Assembly: GCA_022823145.1 (NCBI GenBank) | Contig: JAJDXS010000007.1 | Span: 39,713 to 103,712, forward strand | Direction of reading: 5' to 3' | From: Gemmatimonadota bacterium | Lineage (GTDB): Bacteria > Gemmatimonadota > Gemmatimonadetes > Longimicrobiales > Gaopeijiaceae | Length of the DNA stretch: 64,000 nucleotides | Program-made: the position numbers and the translations under genes | Notes under the pieces: generated by a model | The model's input: only the letters and a program-made list of their open reading frames with translations | Database searches by the model: none | Told to the model about the DNA's origin: nothing | In this document: positions 45,570-54,277 of the stretch, one piece after another | Position numbering within the stretch: the stretch's first letter is position 1 | Layout: each line of letters begins with the position of its first letter

Positions 45570-46577
45570 ATGCTGCCCGGTAGTTTCCCGCCCGAAAACA
45601 GCGACTCCCATCTCAGCCCGTCGACCGCCCCAGTGCCAGCTACCTACCTCGCCCGCCGCTTCGCCCAACTCGGCGTCGTTCTCCTGCTCGTCTCGGTGGC
45701 GGTCTTCTCGATCATGCACGCCCTTCCCGGCGACCCCGTGCAGCTCATGCTCTCCGGAGCCGAGAGCGGGTCCGTCACCCCGGAGCGCCAGCAACAACTG
45801 CGCGAGGAGATGGGGTTGAATGACCCGCTGCCAATGCAGTACGGCCGCTTTCTGAGCGGGGCCGCCACCGGTGATCTCGGCACCTCCGTCCGGCTTCGCC
45901 AGCCCGTCCTGGACCTCATCCTCGACCGCCTTGGTTCCACCCTCGCCCTCAGCCTCGGCGGCATTCTCTTCGCGGTGCTCATAGGCGTCACCACCGGTGT
46001 GCTCGCCGCGCTCAAACAGGGTTCATGGATCGACGGATTCAGCCGCGTCCTCGCCTACGCCGGCGTCTCGCTGCCACTCTTCTGGCTCGGCCTCCTCCTG
46101 ATCCTGGCCTTCGCCTTCTGGCTGCCGTGGTTTCCACCGGCGGGGTCGGAAGGCATCCGCTCTCTCATCCTTCCCAGCCTCTCGCTCGGTCTCGTCTCGG
46201 CGGGCGTCATCGCACGTCTCACCCGTGCCTCGCTCCTCGAAGTCCTGGTCCAGGACTACATCCGCACCGCCTGGGCCAAGGGCCTCCCGAAACGCATCGT
46301 CTACCTCCGCCACGCGCTCCGGAACGCCCTGATCCCGGTGCTCACCATCCTCGGCCTGCAGTTCGGCGCGATGCTGGCCGGCGCGGTCGTCACGGAGACC
46401 GTCTTCAGCCGGCCCGGACTGGGTCGCCTGGTCGTGAGCGCGATCCTCTGGAAGGACTATCCGCTGGTGCAGGGAATCGTGCTGTTCATGGCAGCGATGT
46501 ACGTCGTCGTGAACCTGCTGGTGGATTTGCTGGCCGCGTGGCTCGATCCGCGCATACGCGAGGAGGCCGCGGCATGA
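45570..46577 (+). CDS. Peptide-type ABC transporter permease, DppB-like
   Basis: The 335-residue protein begins with RRFAQLGVVLLLVSVAVFSI as the first membrane helix and PGDP shortly after it, then about five more helices with the EAA-type loop (IRTAWAKGLPKRIVYLRHAL). This is the DppB/OppB permease type. GTG 45633 would remove 21 weakly conserved residues and may be the true start; neither choice has a clear ribosome-binding site. The 118-bp gap before it is the largest spacing between the first operon genes. The stop overlaps the DppC-like start. Confidence 0.87.
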   Translation: MLPGSFPPENSDSHLSPSTAPVPATYLARRFAQLGVVLLLVSVAVFSIMHALPGDPVQLMLSGAESGSVTPERQQQLREEMGLNDPLPMQYGRFLSGAATGDLGTSVRLRQPVLDLILDRLGSTLALSLGGILFAVLIGVTTGVLAALKQGSWIDGFSRVLAYAGVSLPLFWLGLLLILAFAFWLPWFPPAGSEGIRSLILPSLSLGLVSAGVIARLTRASLLEVLVQDYIRTAWAKGLPKRIVYLRHALRNALIPVLTILGLQFGAMLAGAVVTETVFSRPGLGRLVVSAILWKDYPLVQGIVLFMAAMYVVVNLLVDLLAAWLDPRIREEAAA

Positions 46578-47404
46578 CCATTCGAGGCCGCACCTTCAGC
46601 TTCGCCTTCGTCGCCGGCATCACGATCCTCGTGGCCTGGGTGCTCGTCGCGCTCCTCGCGCCGGGCGCCGCGCCGCACGACCCGCTCGCCACCGTCTCGG
46701 GAGCGCGCGAGGCCCCCTCGGCAGAGTTCTGGTTCGGGACCGACCGGCTCGGGCGCGACGTGTTCAGCCGCGTCATCCACGCCGCGCGCGTCTCGCTCGT
46801 CCTCGGCTTCATCAGCGTCGCGATCGGGGCTGCGCTCGGATCGGCGCTGGGCCTCGTATCCGGGTACTACCGCGGCGCCATCGACACCGTTCTCATGCGC
46901 GTCGTCGACGCCATGCTGGCCTTCCCGGGCATCCTCCTCGCTCTCGTGGTGATCGCGGCGCTCGGGCCCAGTATCACGAACGTGATGATCGCGGTCGGCG
47001 TGTCGACGATCCCGCGCTACGCACGCCTGGTCCGCAGCACCGTGCTCACGGTTCGAGAGGAGGCATACATCGACGCGGCGCGGCTCATCGGGGTGCCGGA
47101 CTTCCGCATCATGCTGCGGCACGTGCTCCCCAACACGGCGGTGCCGTTGCTCGTCCTCTCCACGCTCGAGTTCGGGCACGCCATCTCGGTGGGCGCCGGC
47201 CTGAGCTTCCTCGGGCTCGGGGCGCAGCCGCCGACGCCGGAGTGGGGGCTGATGACCGCGGCGGGGCGCGATGTGCTGGGAAGGGCGTGGTGGATTTCCA
47301 CCTTCCCGGGACTCGCCATATTCACGGTGGTGATGGCGACGAATCTCCTGGGCGACAGCCTGCAGGAGATGCTGGATCCCAGGCTGAAAGCGAGGCGCGA
47401 GTGA
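46574..47404 (+). CDS. Peptide-type ABC transporter permease, DppC-like
   Basis: The 276-residue protein shows the DppC/OppC layout: an N-terminal helix, HDPLATVSGAREAPSAEFWF leading to FGTDRLGRDVFSR, five further helices, and the EAA-loop YIDAARLIGVPDFRIMLRHV. It forms the second half of the transmembrane channel. ATG 46574 overlaps the DppB-like stop and the stop overlaps the next start (GTGA), so the products are made together. Confidence 0.89.
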   Translation: MTIRGRTFSFAFVAGITILVAWVLVALLAPGAAPHDPLATVSGAREAPSAEFWFGTDRLGRDVFSRVIHAARVSLVLGFISVAIGAALGSALGLVSGYYRGAIDTVLMRVVDAMLAFPGILLALVVIAALGPSITNVMIAVGVSTIPRYARLVRSTVLTVREEAYIDAARLIGVPDFRIMLRHVLPNTAVPLLVLSTLEFGHAISVGAGLSFLGLGAQPPTPEWGLMTAAGRDVLGRAWWISTFPGLAIFTVVMATNLLGDSLQEMLDPRLKARRE

Positions 47405-48807
47405 GCGACAGATTCGTAGGCGTCCAGATCGGGCCCGCCAGCTTCGTGGACGAGGGTGTGGACGCGGTGCTCGACACGCTGCAGGAGCGCGCGGGCGTAA
47501 ACGTGATCCTGCTCGGCACGGTCAGCTGGCTGGGGCTCAAGATCGGGCGCAGCATCTCGTGGCAGATCGACGGCTGGCCGGACCACGGTGTTCCCGAGCC
47601 CCTGGAGGTGCAGGGCGGGTCGTACCTGGCGGACCATCCCGAGTTCTACCGCAACACCTCCGTCACCAACTTCCGCGCCCCGGACGAGGGCATGCGGGAC
47701 CGCGACATACTCGAAATGGTCATCCCGGGGGCCCGGGCTCGGGGTATGAAGGTGATCCCCGAGCTGATGGAGCCGGTCTTCAGGTACGCGGGCCACGGGT
47801 CGGCCAACACCGTGCAGATCCCCAACCTGGTCCAGTACATGGAGGTGGACTACCTGGGCCGCATCGGCGGGGCCCCCTGCCTGGAGAACCCGGACTACCG
47901 GACCTGGTGGCACGCTCTGATCGAGGACCACTGCCGGAGCTACGACATCGACGGCATCATGTGGTGCAACGAGAGGCGGAGCCCGCTCGACCAGCTGGTG
48001 ACCGGGATGGCGCCTGGGTGCTTCTGCAGGCACTGCCTGGCGAGCATGGGGGCCGGCGGCGTCGACGCGGAAGCCGCGCGGCGGGCGTGCAGCCTGCTCC
48101 ACAACTACTTTCGCAGGGCGCGCGCGGGCGAGCATTTCATCGACGGCGCGCTGATCACCGGGCTTCGCACCCTCCTCGACAACCCCGAGTTCCTGCTGCT
48201 CGAGCGGCACTGGGTCAGGCGCAACAAGGATCTGGACCGCGAGCTCCATGGGCTGGTCAAGTGGTGCGATCCGGCGCTGGAGTTCGGGCTCAACGTGTGG
48301 AACCGCAACCACTTCAACCCGTTTCGCAAGGCGCAGTGGCCGTGGGCCGAGACGAAGGATTACGCGGACTGGGTCAAGCCGATCACGTACCAGCACCAGT
48401 CGGGCGGGATCTACCTGGCCGAGATGAGGCAGCTGCACGCGACCCTGTTGCGCGACCTGGCGCCCGCCGAGATGACGCCGGTCATGTACCGCATCCTCGG
48501 GCTCGACGAGGCGCCGTGGGACGAGCTGTTGGGTGCCGGAATGCGCCCATCCAGCTATGTCGGTGGCCAATGCCGCGACACGATCGAGGCGCTCGGCGGC
48601 GAGCTCCCCGTGCTGATGGGCATCGGCGTCGATGCACCCCGCTCCAGCCCGGACCAGGCCGCATGCACCCCGGAAATCGTGTACGAAAGCGTTCATGCCG
48701 CATACTCGAATGGGGCGGCCGGCGTCATCTACTCGCCCAACTACGCGAGCATGTGCCTGACCAACCTCGACGGCGGGGCCCGGGCGCTCGCGGAACTCGG
48801 AATCTGA
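47401..48807 (+). CDS. Putative TIM-barrel glycosidase-like protein (GHL6-like)
   Basis: The 468-residue protein appears to be a TIM barrel of the hypothetical glycosyl-hydrolase type. Visible are VNVILLGTVSWLGLK, a long loop region, MKVIPELMEPVF, DIDGIMWCNERRSPLDQL with acidic and polar residues where a catalytic acid would sit, and CFCRHCLASMG, a Cys-x-Cys-x-x-Cys cluster that may bind a metal. It resembles the putative glycosyl hydrolase 6 group, a poorly characterised family. No signal peptide, so the substrate must already be inside the cell. It sits between the permease and amidohydrolase genes of the operon. GTG 47401 overlaps the DppC stop. Confidence 0.6.
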   Translation: MSDRFVGVQIGPASFVDEGVDAVLDTLQERAGVNVILLGTVSWLGLKIGRSISWQIDGWPDHGVPEPLEVQGGSYLADHPEFYRNTSVTNFRAPDEGMRDRDILEMVIPGARARGMKVIPELMEPVFRYAGHGSANTVQIPNLVQYMEVDYLGRIGGAPCLENPDYRTWWHALIEDHCRSYDIDGIMWCNERRSPLDQLVTGMAPGCFCRHCLASMGAGGVDAEAARRACSLLHNYFRRARAGEHFIDGALITGLRTLLDNPEFLLLERHWVRRNKDLDRELHGLVKWCDPALEFGLNVWNRNHFNPFRKAQWPWAETKDYADWVKPITYQHQSGGIYLAEMRQLHATLLRDLAPAEMTPVMYRILGLDEAPWDELLGAGMRPSSYVGGQCRDTIEALGGELPVLMGIGVDAPRSSPDQAACTPEIVYESVHAAYSNGAAGVIYSPNYASMCLTNLDGGARALAELGI

Positions 48808-48822
48808 CGCAGGGAGACTCAC

Positions 48823-50064
48823 ATGCCCGAAGCACCAGCCTGGAAGTTCCAGCCGGTCCTGCAGGATCTGGCCCCGCGCAAGCCCGCATCGGTGACGCTG
48901 AGAGGGCGCGTGATCACGGGGGTGGGGGATGAGGTGATCGAGGACGGCCACATCACGCTGCACGAGGGCCGGATCGTGTCGGTCGGTGCGTGGAGCGCGG
49001 CCGAGGAGGATGCTCGGGCGGTCGTCGCGACGGGCGGAACGATCCTGGCCGGCCTGATCAACAGCCACGCCCACCTCGCGTGGGACGGGATCCACGACCT
49101 CGCCGCCCAGTCGATGCACGACGCGCCCGAGATCAGCGCCTACAAGGCGGCGGCCAACATGCTGGCCAACCTGCGCGGCGGCATCACGATGGTGCGCGAC
49201 CTGGGGATGAACCGGAGCGGCGAGTTCGCCAAACAGGCGGTGGAGCAGGGGGTGTTCGCGGGTCCGCGCCTGCTGATCTGTGCCGAGGCGATCGTGCAGA
49301 CCGGTGGCCACACCTACTGGTGCTGCCGGGAGGCCACCGGCGCCGACGAGATGCGGCGCGCGGTGCGGGAGCAGGTGAAGGCCGGCGCCGACCTGATCAA
49401 GATCATGATGTGCCACGACCTGCTGGAGTTCACCGACGAGGAACTCGAGACCATTGTCGACGAGACGCATCGGAGCGGGCTGCCCGTTACCGCGCACGCC
49501 ACCTTCGACGCCGCGATCGAGCGGGCGGTCGACTTCGGCATCGACACGGTGGAGCACGGCGGCAGCATGTCGGACCGAACGATAGGCAAGCTGGTGGAGA
49601 GGGGCGTACCGATTGTGACCACCTTCTCGCCGGTGGTGATCCAGTCGAAGCCCGAGATCGCGCGGAAGTACAACATTCCCGAGTGGAAGATCCGGGAGCG
49701 GCAGCGGGCGGTCGCCGACAGGGGGCGCTACGACGGGCTGCTGCGGGCGGCGCGGGCCGGGGTGCGGATCGTGTTCGGGACCGACGCGGGGAGTCCCGCC
49801 GTAAGGCACGGCGTGGTGGTCCCCGAGATGGAGTTCATGATCGAAGTCGGCGTGGTGGCGGACAATCACGCGGCGATCATGAGCGCGACGCGCGAGGCCG
49901 CGATCATGAATGGGCTTGCCGACCGGATCGGCACGCTGGAGGAAGGGAAGGAGGGGGATGTGATCGTCGTGGACGGGAACCCGCTGGAGGACCTGCACGA
50001 CCTGGAGCAGGTGCGGATGACGTTCGTGCGGGGGTGCTGCCTGTATTCGCGGCCGGGGATGTGA
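48823..50064 (+). CDS. Amidohydrolase (imidazolonepropionase/prolidase-like)
   Basis: The 413-residue protein is an amidohydrolase barrel without a signal peptide. The metal site has NSHAHLAWDG (His-x-His), Lys in DLIKIMMCHD (probably carbamylated), the two histidines of VTAHATFDAA and DTVEHGGSM, and Asp in FGTDAGSPAV. A small beta-sandwich built from both ends encloses the barrel. This subgroup hydrolyses cyclic amides, imides, or Xaa-Pro dipeptides. Operon context suggests it opens an imported amide or peptide. The stop overlaps the aminotransferase start. Confidence 0.85.
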   Translation: MPEAPAWKFQPVLQDLAPRKPASVTLRGRVITGVGDEVIEDGHITLHEGRIVSVGAWSAAEEDARAVVATGGTILAGLINSHAHLAWDGIHDLAAQSMHDAPEISAYKAAANMLANLRGGITMVRDLGMNRSGEFAKQAVEQGVFAGPRLLICAEAIVQTGGHTYWCCREATGADEMRRAVREQVKAGADLIKIMMCHDLLEFTDEELETIVDETHRSGLPVTAHATFDAAIERAVDFGIDTVEHGGSMSDRTIGKLVERGVPIVTTFSPVVIQSKPEIARKYNIPEWKIRERQRAVADRGRYDGLLRAARAGVRIVFGTDAGSPAVRHGVVVPEMEFMIEVGVVADNHAAIMSATREAAIMNGLADRIGTLEEGKEGDVIVVDGNPLEDLHDLEQVRMTFVRGCCLYSRPGM

Positions 50065-51251
50065 CGCGGATGGCTGCGGCAGCCGCTGCCTCCCGCCTCG
50101 CCGCCCGCGCCGTCGGCGTCAGGTCCAGCTTCCGCACACGGATGCTCGAACTCGCGGCCGGACTGGACGACATCATCGCGCTTGGCCGGGGCGACCCGGA
50201 CTTTGAGACGCCCCCGGCGATCGTGGCCGCGGGCGCGGACGCCCTTATCGGCGGCTACACGCACTACAGCCCGCCCCCCGGTCTGCCGGAACTGCGCGAA
50301 GCGATCGCGTTTCAGTTGAAACTTAACAATAATGTTAAGTATTCTGCCGACCAGATCATCGTCACCAACGGCGCCCAGGAAGCGCTGCTGATCGCGATCC
50401 TCGCGCTGGTCGATCCCGGCGACGAGGTGATCCTCCAGGCCCCGCGCTTCAACGCCTTCGACTACATGGTGAAGCTGGCGGGCGGCCGGATCGTGGACGT
50501 GCCGACACTCGAAGCGGACGACTACGCGCTCAGGGCCGACGCCATCCGCGAGGTCCTCACAAAGTGTTCGAAACTCCTCGTGATCGCGAATCCGAACAAT
50601 CCGACCGGAGGACTGACCCCGCGGGCGGAACTGGAGCGCATCGCCAGGCTGGCCGTGGAGCGCGATCTCCTGGTCATCTCCGACGAGATCTACGAAAAGC
50701 TGATCTTTGGCGGAGCCGAACATGTGAGCCTCGGCGCTCTCGACGGCATGCCAGACCGCACCGCGACCGTCAACGGCTTCTCCAAGGCCTACGCGATGAC
50801 CGGTTGGCGCGTGGGCTACCTGGCCGCGCCCGCCTGGATGATGGAGCCGGCCGTCGAGATCAAGCACACGCTCAGCATCTGCACGCCGCCCGCCCTGCAA
50901 CGCGGAGCGCTGGCTGCGCTGAAGAGCGGACACGAGGCGGTCGCCTCGATGCTGGCCGAGTACGAACGGCGGCTCGCGCTGGTGCTGTCCCGCCTTGACG
51001 ACATGGGCATCTCGTACGGGCGCCCGGGCGGCGGGATGTACGTCTACGCGAACATTTCGAGCACCGCGCTGGACGCCGAGACCTTCTGCCTCGAACTGCT
51101 GCGCCGCGAACAGGTGATGGTTTTCCCGGGCACCATGTTCGCGGACCCGGCGAACCGGCACATCCGGATCACGCTGCTTTCGCCGTTCGAGTCCATGGAG
51201 AGGGCGCTGGAGCGGATGCAGCGGTTCGTGGCGCAGGTCCCCGAGCCCTGA
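50061..51251 (+). CDS. Class I/II PLP aminotransferase
   Basis: The 396-residue protein has the fold-type I aminotransferase motifs: YTHYSPPPGLPELREAIA, ITNG-type binding segment IIVTNGAQEALLIA, NPNNPTGG, SDEIYEKLIFGG, the PLP Lys in NGFSKAYAMTGWRVGYLA and the substrate-carboxylate Arg in HIRITLLSP. It probably moves the amino group of the amino acid freed by the upstream amidohydrolase (inference). An AT-rich palindrome lies within the gene at 50321-50340, coding for residues 87-94 in the N-terminal region. GTG 50061 overlaps the upstream stop; ATG 50070 is an alternative. Confidence 0.88.
   Translation: MTRMAAAAAASRLAARAVGVRSSFRTRMLELAAGLDDIIALGRGDPDFETPPAIVAAGADALIGGYTHYSPPPGLPELREAIAFQLKLNNNVKYSADQIIVTNGAQEALLIAILALVDPGDEVILQAPRFNAFDYMVKLAGGRIVDVPTLEADDYALRADAIREVLTKCSKLLVIANPNNPTGGLTPRAELERIARLAVERDLLVISDEIYEKLIFGGAEHVSLGALDGMPDRTATVNGFSKAYAMTGWRVGYLAAPAWMMEPAVEIKHTLSICTPPALQRGALAALKSGHEAVASMLAEYERRLALVLSRLDDMGISYGRPGGGMYVYANISSTALDAETFCLELLRREQVMVFPGTMFADPANRHIRITLLSPFESMERALERMQRFVAQVPEP
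50321..50340. repeat. AT-rich perfect palindrome inside the aminotransferase gene
   Basis: ACTTAAC (50321-50327) and GTTAAGT (50334-50340) are perfectly complementary around AATAAT. The surrounding 24 bases (50319-50342) match 43707-43730 in thiI at 20 of 24 positions and are read in the same frame, giving KLNNNVKY here. Confidence 0.7.
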
Positions 51252-51277
51252 TGTTTCTCCCGACAACTTGAATTGCC

Positions 51278-51332
51278 ACTTCAAATCATCATGATAATCT
51301 GCATCACTACTTCAGATCATCACGGATTCTGC
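51278..51332. promoter_or_regulatory. Two direct repeats upstream of the dehydrogenase gene
   Basis: ACTTCAAATCATCATGATAA followed by TCTGC (51278-51302) and ACTTCAGATCATCACGG followed by ATTCTGC (51309-51332) are near-identical copies starting 31 bp apart, about three turns of the helix. They lie in the 98-bp gap between the aminotransferase and dehydrogenase genes, the only sizeable AT-rich gap of the operon, and probably bind a regulator of an internal promoter. An inverted pair TTGAA/TTCAA lies just before them. Confidence 0.55.
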
Positions 51333-51349
51333 TCAACGCCCGTGCCGTC

Positions 51350-52450
51350 GTGAACGGGGATCCCGTTCCTGTCCTCCTCATTGGCGCTGGCGTGCGCGGG
51401 GCCATGTGGGCGCGCGTCATCGCCGAGACCTCCGGCGCGACGCTGGCCGGCCTCGTGGACCAGGACGAAGCCCGAGCCCGGCGCGCCCGCGATGATTTCG
51501 CCCCGGGTGCCCCCGTGCGGCATGACCTCGCCTCCGCGCTGGCCGACACCAACATGGACGCCGACGCAGTCGTCATCGCCACGCCGCCCGCCACCCATCA
51601 CCGCCTCGTCAGGCGCGCCCTCGCCCACGGTCTCCATGTGCTCTGCGAAAAGCCGCTCTCGGAGGACCTGGACGAAGTCGTCGACCTGATCGCGCGGGCC
51701 AGGGCAGCCAGGCGCCACCTGCTCGTCGGAATGAACTTCCGCTACCTCCCCTCGTCGCAGCGCATACGCCGCTACGTCCTGGGCGGGCACCTGGGCGCGC
51801 CGAGTCATGCGCACTTCACCTACCACAGACAGCGCGACGGCAACAGGAACGACCTGAACGACTACGTCATGTCGATGGCGCATCCGATGCTGCTGGAACA
51901 GAGCATCCACCACTTCGATCTGCTGCGCTATTGCTACGACGCGGAGGTCGAGTCGCTCGTATGCGACACCTGGCGGCCGTCGTGGAGCACCTATGCCGGC
52001 GACTGCTGCGTCTCGGTGCTGTTCCGTTTCGAGGACGGGATGCGCGCCAACTACCTGGGGACCTGGACGGCGGCGTGGAACCGGATGGACTTCCGCTGGC
52101 GCAGCGACTTCGAGCGCGGGGCACTCATTCAGCGCGAGCAGTTCGACGATCTCGTGCGCGTCGATTTCGATCGCGGACTGGGACTGCGTGGGCCGAACTT
52201 CAAGGGGGAGGACGAGGCCGAGGTGCCGGTCGCGGAGCCGCTCGAGCCCTGCGCGCCGTTCGTGGACGATACGCGGGGGCTCTTCGCCGAGTTGCTGGGG
52301 GCGGTGCGCGGGGAGTCGGATCCTGTGACCACGGGCGGCGATCACCTCGAGAGCCTGCTCCTGGTGCAAGCGTGCATTGAGTCGCTCGGGAGCGGGGGAT
52401 GGGTTGAGTTGCGGGAACTGCGAGATCGCATCTCCCTGGCGCCTGCCTGA
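51350..52450 (+). CDS. Gfo/Idh/MocA-family oxidoreductase
   Basis: The 366-residue protein has an N-terminal Rossmann domain with VLLIGAGVRGAMWARVIA and the EKP motif in LCEKPLSEDLDEVV, followed by the alpha/beta C-terminal domain with SIHHFDLLRYC, where the conserved His can act in catalysis. The family uses NAD(P) to oxidise or reduce sugars, inositols or amino-sugar derivatives. It opens the second half of the operon and ends one base before the DppD-like start, so it is cotranscribed with the transporter ATPases. The substrate is unknown. Confidence 0.87.
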   Translation: MNGDPVPVLLIGAGVRGAMWARVIAETSGATLAGLVDQDEARARRARDDFAPGAPVRHDLASALADTNMDADAVVIATPPATHHRLVRRALAHGLHVLCEKPLSEDLDEVVDLIARARAARRHLLVGMNFRYLPSSQRIRRYVLGGHLGAPSHAHFTYHRQRDGNRNDLNDYVMSMAHPMLLEQSIHHFDLLRYCYDAEVESLVCDTWRPSWSTYAGDCCVSVLFRFEDGMRANYLGTWTAAWNRMDFRWRSDFERGALIQREQFDDLVRVDFDRGLGLRGPNFKGEDEAEVPVAEPLEPCAPFVDDTRGLFAELLGAVRGESDPVTTGGDHLESLLLVQACIESLGSGGWVELRELRDRISLAPA

Positions 52451-53481
52451 TGCCCGGTCCATCCGACGCCCTGTTGCGGGTCCGCGGCCTGCGCACCCGC
52501 TTCCCGACCGACCATGGCGTCGTCCACGCGGTCAACGATGTGAGCTTTTCCGTGCGGCGCGGCGAGACCCTGGCGCTGGTCGGCGAGAGCGGCTGCGGCA
52601 AGACGGCGGCCATGCTTTCCGTGCTGCGGTTGCTTCCCGCCCGACGGGCAAGCGTCGAAGCCGACGAGGTGACATTTCGCGGCCGCGACCTTCTCTCGCT
52701 CGACGACGAGGGAATGCGGCGCGTACGAGGCGCGGAGATCGCGATGATCTTTCAGGATCCCCGAGCATCGCTCAATCCCGTGCTAACCATCGGGCGACAG
52801 CTCACCGAGAGCCTGCAGGTGCATCTCGGGCTGGGACGGGGTGAAGCCCGGGAGCGCGCGGTGGGACTGCTGGATTCGGTCGGCATCCCGCGCGCGAACG
52901 AGCGGATCGACGACTACCCGCATCAGTTCTCGGGCGGAATGTGCCAGCGGGTGACGATTGCGATGGCGCTTGCCTGCGATCCGGTCCTGCTTATCGCGGA
53001 TGAGCCGACCACTGCGCTCGACGTGACCGTCCAGGCACAGATTCTGGATCTCGTCACCGAGTTGAGGGCCGAGCGGCGGATGGCGATCATCTGGATCAGC
53101 CACGATGTCAGCGTGGTGGCGAGCCTGGCCGACCGGATCGCCGTGATGTACGCCGGTTCGATCGTCGAGACCGCGCCCGCGGGACGGCTGTTCGACGCTC
53201 CGGCGCATCCGTACACCCGTGCGCTGCTCGCGTCTCTGCCCGCACTCGGCGAAGGCGGCCGGAAACATCTGAAGGCGATCCGCGGACAGCCGCCCGATAT
53301 GACTACCCCCCCGGGGGGGTGTACTTTTGCGGAGCGATGTCCGCACGTCTTCGAGCGGTGCGGTCGCGAGGTGCCGCCGCTGCTCGAGGTGGGGCAGGGT
53401 GCGCGGGCGGCCTGTTGGTGGGATGTGGGGCTGCGGCGGGAGCGAACGCCGGACGGAGGCCGCGAGAGTCATGTCCGCTGA
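52450..53481 (+). CDS. Peptide-type ABC transporter ATPase, DppD-like
   Basis: The 343-residue ATPase has Walker [10 protein letters not shown], the Q-loop [12 protein letters not shown], signature FSGGMCQRV (Leu-Ser-Gly-Gly-Gln replaced by Phe-Ser-Gly-Gly-Met), Walker [13 protein letters not shown] and the switch His in ISHDVSV. The C-terminal oligopeptide-transporter module carries [16 protein letters not shown], whose cysteines hold an iron-sulfur or zinc site in DppD-type proteins. It pairs with the DppF-like protein. A perfect 16-bp GC palindrome lies at 53305-53320 in this region. Confidence 0.9.
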   Translation: MPGPSDALLRVRGLRTRFPTDHGVVHAVNDVSFSVRRGETLALVGESGCGKTAAMLSVLRLLPARRASVEADEVTFRGRDLLSLDDEGMRRVRGAEIAMIFQDPRASLNPVLTIGRQLTESLQVHLGLGRGEARERAVGLLDSVGIPRANERIDDYPHQFSGGMCQRVTIAMALACDPVLLIADEPTTALDVTVQAQILDLVTELRAERRMAIIWISHDVSVVASLADRIAVMYAGSIVETAPAGRLFDAPAHPYTRALLASLPALGEGGRKHLKAIRGQPPDMTTPPGGCTFAERCPHVFERCGREVPPLLEVGQGARAACWWDVGLRRERTPDGGRESHVR

Positions 53482-54277
53482 GCCCCTCCTCGAAGTCACC
53501 GACCTGAAGAAGCACTTCCCGGTGCGCCGGGGGGCGATGCAGCGTCAAACAGGATCCGTTCGGGCCGTCGACGGAGTCAGCTTCCGGCTTGAACGGGGCG
53601 AGACGCTCGGACTGGTGGGCGAAAGCGGTTGCGGCAAGACGACCACGGCCCGCGCTGTGCTCAGTCTGACGCGTCCCACCTCCGGCCGTGTCGTCTTCGA
53701 CGGTGTCGATGTCGGGCAGGCAACAGCCCGCGAACTGCGTGCACTGCGTCCGCGCATGCAGATGGTCTTCCAGGACTCGTATTCGTCACTCAATCCGCGC
53801 CGCAGCGTGGGCCGATCGATCGCGGAGCCGCTGCTGCAACACGCGAAGCTGGGGCGATTGGAACGCGACGAGCGGGTCGCCGAACTGCTGAATCTCGTGG
53901 GGCTCGATCCCGCCGTCGCCACGCGCATGCCTCACGAGTTCTCGGGAGGCCAGCGGCAACGGGTCGGAATCGCGCGGGCCCTGGCTCTGAGGCCTGACCT
54001 GATCGTTTGCGACGAACCCATCTCATCGCTCGACATCTCGATCCAGGCCCTGATCGTCAACCTGCTCGCCGACATCCAGAAGCGGGTCGGGCTGACCTGC
54101 CTCTTCATCTCCCACGACCTGAGGATGGTCAGGCATCTGTGCGATCGGGTCGCGGTCATGCACCGGGGGAAGATCGTGGAGACGCAGCCGACCGAGACGC
54201 TATTCCGGAAGCCGGAGCATCCCTACACGCGGTCGTTGCTGTCGGCGGTCCCGCGCATGCCGGGACGCGCGTCGTGA
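53471..54277 (+). CDS. Peptide-type ABC transporter ATPase, DppF-like
   Basis: The 268-residue ATPase has Walker [13 protein letters not shown]-loop [12 protein letters not shown], signature [16 protein letters not shown], Walker [16 protein letters not shown] and ISHDLRMV. It lacks the cysteine-rich C-terminal module of the DppD-like partner, and is shorter than usual DppF (about 320) because that module is missing. ATG 53471 overlaps the end of the upstream gene by 11 bases. The stop overlaps the FAD-oxidase start (GTGA). Confidence 0.9.
   Translation: MSAEPLLEVTDLKKHFPVRRGAMQRQTGSVRAVDGVSFRLERGETLGLVGESGCGKTTTARAVLSLTRPTSGRVVFDGVDVGQATARELRALRPRMQMVFQDSYSSLNPRRSVGRSIAEPLLQHAKLGRLERDERVAELLNLVGLDPAVATRMPHEFSGGQRQRVGIARALALRPDLIVCDEPISSLDISIQALIVNLLADIQKRVGLTCLFISHDLRMVRHLCDRVAVMHRGKIVETQPTETLFRKPEHPYTRSLLSAVPRMPGRAS

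Noticed and set aside
53305..53320. Perfect palindrome ACCCCCCCGGGGGGGT in the DppD-like gene, similar to 31009-31024
   Set aside because: It encodes the ordinary Pro-Pro-Gly-Gly before the cysteine motif, so it is explained by coding; a CsoR-type operator within a gene is not supported.
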